Assembly (NCBI GenBank): GCA_016712415.1
Contig: JADJRC010000021.1
Coordinates: 1-47,800, forward strand
Direction of reading: 5' to 3'
DNA length: 47,800 bases
From: Lewinellaceae bacterium
GTDB taxonomy: Bacteria > Bacteroidota > Bacteroidia > Chitinophagales > Saprospiraceae
The notes under the pieces were generated by a model, which was not told where the DNA came from, did not search any database, and saw only the letters and a list, made by a program, of their open reading frames with translations. Below, piece by piece: positions 43,313-47,800 of the stretch (the stretch's first letter is position 1; every line of letters begins with the position of its first letter). Position numbers and translations under genes: made by a program.

Positions 43313-46300
43313 AATGATGCCCTTCTTTCCGCTTATCCCTGCTGCCGCTGCTGCTCTTTTTTCTTCCTTTGACAGCGTCGGCGCAGAACCTCAAACCCGT
43401 ACCCGCCCATGTACAGGAATTGCACCTTCAGGGCGCCGGCTTCCTTTCCCGCGACATTTTTTCGCCTGCAGTCGACCCGAAGGCCGACCAGGAGAGCAAA
43501 CTGGGCCAAAATTCAACGTTTCTGCGCCTCGACGAGGCAAAACTGCACCGTCTCGTCGGCGAACGCCCCGGAGGCGATCAGCCTGAACCTGCCCTGGCAG
43601 GCGATACGCTCCGGCTGGAATTGTACCAGGCGCCTGTGCTCACCGACGGGTTTTCGGTGCGCACCAGCGCGCACGAGCCTTTCTATTACGCCCCGGGGGG
43701 CTTATTACCGCGGCATCATCGCGGGTGGACCAAGGTCGTCGCTGGTCGCCGGTGACTTTTGAAGGCGAGGTCATCGGCGTCGTGTCTCCTCCCTTTGGGG
43801 CAACCTGGTAACCTGGGGCGGCTCGACATTCCCGGCAACCGGCTGGACTATGTGTTGTACAGCGACATGGACCTTCCAAAAACCCCGGTTTGGAGCGCTT
43901 ACCGCGAAACCGGGGAAACCGGGCATTAAAATCCGCAACAGTAAAAGTAGCTGTCAGCGGGTGTGCAAATATTTTGGAGTGCGACTACGAACTGTTCCAA
44001 AACAAGGCTCTATGGCCATACGGTCAATTATGTGACCGGCTTTTACACGTCGTTTCGACCATTTACACCAACTGAAACGATCTCTACCAAAATCTCACAA
44101 ATCTATGTCCGGACGGCGCCAGACATGCATTCCCACCGCTACCAGCGGCGCGCACTCGGCGATTTTGTGGCGTACCGAACAGTTTCGACAGCGACCTCGC
44201 CCCTCGTGGGACGGGTGGCGGCGGCCTGGGCCGTATCGCATCACCTCGACGTGTTGTGTTCGGGGATTTAATTACGCTTTCCAGCAACATCAGCAGTTTC
44301 CTACCAGGCTTATCCTACCTATTCTGGACGATCAACGTGGTGACCCACGAAATGGGGCCTGCGCTCTCGTCTCCCGCATACGCACTGGTGCGGCTGGGTG
44401 GGCGGGGCGATCGACGGTGCGGCCCCGACGGCGGTTTATCCGACCGAGGGCGGCTGGGAGCTGGACCCACCCCGACCAACAGCAGTACGATAATGAGCTA
44501 CTGCCACCTGCTCGGCATCGGCATCAACTTCGCCAACGGCTTCCGGCCCGCAGCCGGGAGATGCCATTCGCGATGCCGTAACGTCGGCTGAGGCTGCCTG
44601 GCGGCTTCCTGCCCCGCACCCTCCTGCAGCGCCGACGGCGGCCTGACCGTGACGGGCATCACCAATGCATCGGCCATTATCGGCTGGAACAATATCGTTG
44701 GCGCAAGCGCCTATAACCCCACCTTCAATACAGGGTATCCGGCTCCTTTTTCCTGGACGACGATCAGCGGCGACAGCAACCATACGCTGACGGGCCTGTC
44801 GCCCTCCACCGTTTTGCGCTTTTACGAGGTGCAAATACGGGCTGTTTGCGGCGCTAGTTATCGCCGTACGCCACAGGAGTGATCTTCGGGGCAGTACCTC
44901 GCCTCCCGGAACCCGACGGCCTGGATGCCGGCAACCCCACAGCCATGTCAATCGACCTCGACTGGACGGAAAACGGTAACGCCACGCGGTGGAGATACAA
45001 TACGGTGCGCCGGGTTGCACCCTGGGCGCCACGACCAATGTCGTCAGCAACAAGCCGTATACCTTATCGGGACTTGACCCTGCCACCACGTACGCCTGGT
45101 ACGTGCGCGCGGTCTGCGGCGGCGCGTTGGGCAACAGCGGCTGGGTGGGCCCCGCTACCTTTACCACCATTCTGGAAAACGACGAACCCTCGAGCGCTAT
45201 CAGACTGACCGTCGACCAGCCCTGCCCGGGCGTGAATGCTTTCAGCAATACCGGCGCAACCACCTTTCCCGGCGAGTTCAACCCCACGGCGGGCAACGGC
45301 GGCTACTGGGGCACCAGTATCAGCAACACCGTTTGGTTCAAGTTCACGGCGCCGCCGTCCGGATCAGTCAAGATTACTTCCGATATATCGCCGCTGGGCT
45401 CTGGGATCGATACCAGATGGCCGTTTACTACAGCGACAACCCCACGAGCATCAACCAACTCCTGGTAATGAAGACGGCGGCGCCCTGAGCAATTGGCTTT
45501 GCATAAGTGGCCTATTACAGCGGACGGACGCCGGGATCAGTCGAGTACTCCAGGTGGACGGCTGGGCACTCCACCAGCTTGTTAACCTGTGCTGTAGGGT
45601 ACGAAACGCCTTCCCTGCCCAACCCGGGCACTTCCTGTCCCGGGGATACCCAGACCCTCGTCAATGGGCGGCTGCACCGACAAGTGGTTCAATATTTACA
45701 ACAAGCCCCAATGAATTTCAACATCCAGCCTGCCCGCTAGCGACCGTCCGGGAGCAACGCCAACCTCGGCACCCGTGACCGTAAAGGCGAACCAGTACAC
45801 CAGCGTGCGAACGGCCCCGAACGGCGTGAAGTACATGCAGCGGTACTACACCTTTTCGTCGTCGCAGAACCAGGGCGGCGCAAGGACGTCAGGCTGTTCT
45901 ACCGACGCCGAAGATCAACAGCCTCAGGGCTGGCGGCCAACCTGCCACCCGGCAACAGCGCCGAAGACCTCAACATCTCTCGCACTACGACGGCGCCGTG
46001 GAAGACTGTACTTCCAACAACAGGCAACAAACGGGCGCGACGCTGATCACCGACGTGACGGCCACCGACATCGGCGGTTTCCGGCATTTTACCTGGAATA
46101 CCGGTCGCCGGGCTTTCCGAAATGGGCGCTGTGTTCGGCCTGGTTGCCTTGCACCGCGGTCGAACTGCTATCGTTCACCGGCACGGCGCGGAGCAGGACC
46201 GCAATACGCTCCGGTGGGTGACCGCCTCAGGAAAAGACGTGGACTATTCTCTCATAGAGCGTTCGCCCGGCAGGGCAAGGGCAGTGGCGCGGCAATCGGC

Positions 46301-46686
46301 CGCGCCGCTCACTGACCACCGAAAGCGCCGGAAAAACACTATGCGCTGGACGACCCGCAACCGTTCGCCGCTCTTTATCGGCTGAAAACCAACGATCTGG
46401 ATGGATCGGCGGGTTATTCCGGCATCGTACCACTCGAACGCGCCGTCGACGAAGGCCTGCTGACGCTATACCCCAATCCAGCGGTTGAAATGCTGTATGC
46501 CGGAATACCAGACTGAACGGGAAATGCCCCTATTAAGGCCGCATCATCAGCGCCGACGGGCGACTGATCCTGGAAGCAGGCGCGGAGTTGAGCGACAGGC
46601 TGGATATTCTGCCTTTCGAGATCGGTCTGCCGCCGGGGTTGTATTGTTTCGCTGATAATCAGGGGGATGGGGATGCCGTTTTGTGA
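43313..46686 (+). pseudogene. T9SS-secreted metzincin-type metalloprotease with fibronectin III domains, heavily frameshifted
   Basis: After the ATG at 43313 and a frame change comes a signal peptide (LLPLLLFFLPLTASAQ), then a prodomain (PVPAHVQELHLQGAGFLSRD, DTLRLELYQAPVLTDGFSV). The catalytic region shows YVTGF, KISQIYVRTAPDMHS, NVVTHEMGPALSSP and IMSYCHLLGIGINFANGF. The pattern THEMGxxLxSxH...IMSYC is a reprolysin/metzincin site, but the second zinc His reads Pro (HEMGP, 44346-44360). Two FnIII domains follow (SAIIGWNNIVGASAY, TTYAWYVRAVCGGALGNSGW), then a GEVAN-like domain and a C-terminal T9SS sorting domain (LLTLYPNPAVEMLYAGIP). Roughly 1,120 codons with at least ten indels. As written it is not translatable. 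Confidence 0.85.
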
Positions 46687-46740
46687 CGGTAAAAAGGCTG
46701 CCTGACAAGATTGTTGCCAGGCAACTACTCAGGACCCCAT

Positions 46741-46814
46741 GGCCCGCGAGGAGACTTGAACTCCCGACCTTATGATTATGAATCATACGCTCTAACCGAG
46801 CTGGCTATCGCGCC
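46741..46814 (-). tRNA. tRNA-Met (CAU), acceptor stem imperfect
   Basis: Minus-strand D arm AGCCAGCTCGGTTAGAGC, anticodon arm TATGATTCATAATCATA with CAT at the anticodon, and T arm GGGAGTTCAAGTCTCC. The acceptor ends (GGCGCGA and TCGCGGGCC) pair only if two bases are dropped, probably a sequence error. CAU could also be a tRNA-Ile with modified C34. Confidence 0.85.
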
Positions 46815-47005
46815 ATTTTTCTGAAAGCGGAGTGCAAAGGTAAAGCCGGAAAAAGAAATTTTGCAAATCTCAACAGAAAAGATACTAAAAAATAAGGGCC
46901 ATGGATACCTTCATCGTTTGGCACTCAGAATCGCAATTCATACAATTACAAGACGTTCACTAATTATACCTGTTCCTGTAGCATTATCGAATTAGTTTTG
47001 TATTA

Positions 47006-47800
47006 ATGAAAACTTTATCCTTGAAGCAATAACTTGTTATTGGCTGCCATAGTTAGTGGATGCAATGGTCAAAATACCGTTTACGCTCCGCTCAATTTTC
47101 AGTTTCACACCGAACCGATAGCCGGGGTGTGGGGATGAACAGAATGGCCATGAATTTGCACTTGTTGCAGGCAGGCAAAGAAAACCTGCATATTGTCGAT
47201 GTAACAAAGCCGAATGCACCTATATTGATAATCAGCCTGCCTATGGCTGGTTTGGGGGAAAGAAGGTCAGAACATTTCAACAATTTGCCTTTGTCAGTTC
47301 TGAATCAGGTGCAGGGCTTTATTGTTTAAGATCTGTCTCAACTCCCGTCAGCAACAAACTGACCATTATCCCAAAAAGAATTGCAAAAGCCGGAGGATAT
47401 AATACGTATGGTCACACCTTGCATATTGACTTACTGCGGCTGCCGTATTGTACCTTAATGACGGCGGCGGCTCGCACTCTTAGATGTTTAGGTTCCTGCC
47501 CGGCCCCTTTTCACGGACTTTAATAGGGTTTATCAAATTTTGGGTTATCCTGGCGGCTACGCCGATAATGACACTGATGTTTGCAGCGCGCATATATTTT
47601 CTCAGGATTTGTTTTTGTTGATTGATATGCTTTGAAGTTGAATCCGATTGTACTTTCTACATTTGAGACACCTGGTAAGTTCCCCACAATACATGGCTGA
47701 TGGAGAAGGCCCGAAATCCTGTTTTACTTGTTGCCGATGAGGTGTCTAATGGTTTCATTTCAGTTTGGGATTTGAGCAATCTTGACGACGTTCGCCAGAC
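47006..47800 (+). pseudogene. Choice-of-anchor B / LVIVD-type lipoprotein, frameshifted, runs off the window
   Basis: ATG at 47006 (MKTLSLKQ) is followed after a frame change by LLLAAIVSGCNGQ, a lipobox. Later pieces: EPIAGVWGW, NLHIVDVTKPNAPIL, FAFVSSESGAGLY, AKAGGYNTYGHTLHIDL, LYLNDGGG, ILGYPGGYADND and RNPVLLVADEVSNGFISVWD. The sequence of WGW, xxIVDVTxPxxPxxx, GLxVFDL-like and YGHTLHID corresponds to choice-of-anchor B family proteins, extracellular six-bladed-type beta-repeat lipoproteins of Bacteroidota. Ends at the window edge. Many indels; the product as written is broken. Confidence 0.6.

Overview
The window looks like chromosomal DNA of a Bacteroidota bacterium, most likely a Saprospirales-type lineage (inference). 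Seen in the sequence: a PorZ-like type IX secretion (T9SS) protein, T9SS-type C-terminal sorting domains, a TonB-receptor/DUF4249 operon, Rhs proteins of the Bacteroidota type, and several promoters with the Bacteroidota -7 motif TAnnTTTG. Genes largely lack Shine-Dalgarno sequences.

Layout. 1-7.4 kb: housekeeping and envelope genes, all broken by small indels or stops (flippase, LolD-like ATPase, porZ-like, FkbM methyltransferase, nadD, rbfA, a tRNA-Lys cluster), plus a tandem palindromic repeat. 7.4-12.8 kb: an IS3 relic, a miniature inverted-repeat element, a large TPR-CHAT gene and a complete IS256 element. 12.8-24.6 kb: an AT-rich accessory island, all minus strand apart from one transposase, made of truncated Rhs cores, each ending in a different tail and followed by a small secreted or lipoprotein gene. 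All four tails carry an HExxH-like zinc-protease motif or a damaged version of one. Two oppositely oriented ISAzo13-family copies lie in the island, and one cuts an Rhs tail cleanly. 25-43 kb: a mostly intact GC-richer backbone (PlpD-like patatin, TspO-like protein, lipoprotein, TIR-like/DUF2188 pair, murA, Dabb protein, sterol-desaturase-family hydroxylase, MG2-like protein, two DUF4249 lipoproteins, TonB receptor, EEP nuclease, rpmH, rnpA, rhomboid protease, YceI). 43.3-47.8 kb: a damaged T9SS metzincin protease, a tRNA-Met-like gene and the start of a damaged choice-of-anchor B lipoprotein.

How the parts work together. The most interesting system is the Rhs cassette array. Near-identical core segments are joined to unrelated metalloprotease-like tails, and every downstream gene has a signal peptide, lipobox or membrane anchor. 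That pattern suggests polymorphic protease toxins acting in the cell envelope, with envelope-located immunity proteins (inference). A second notable feature is a 102-nt perfect-arm palindromic element inserted in frame in the essential rnpA gene.

Caution. Single-base indels, often in homopolymers, break many genes, including ones that should be essential, and they are densest at both ends of the window. Much of the apparent pseudogene content may therefore be consensus error. Calls marked pseudogene mean 'not open as given', not proven biological decay.
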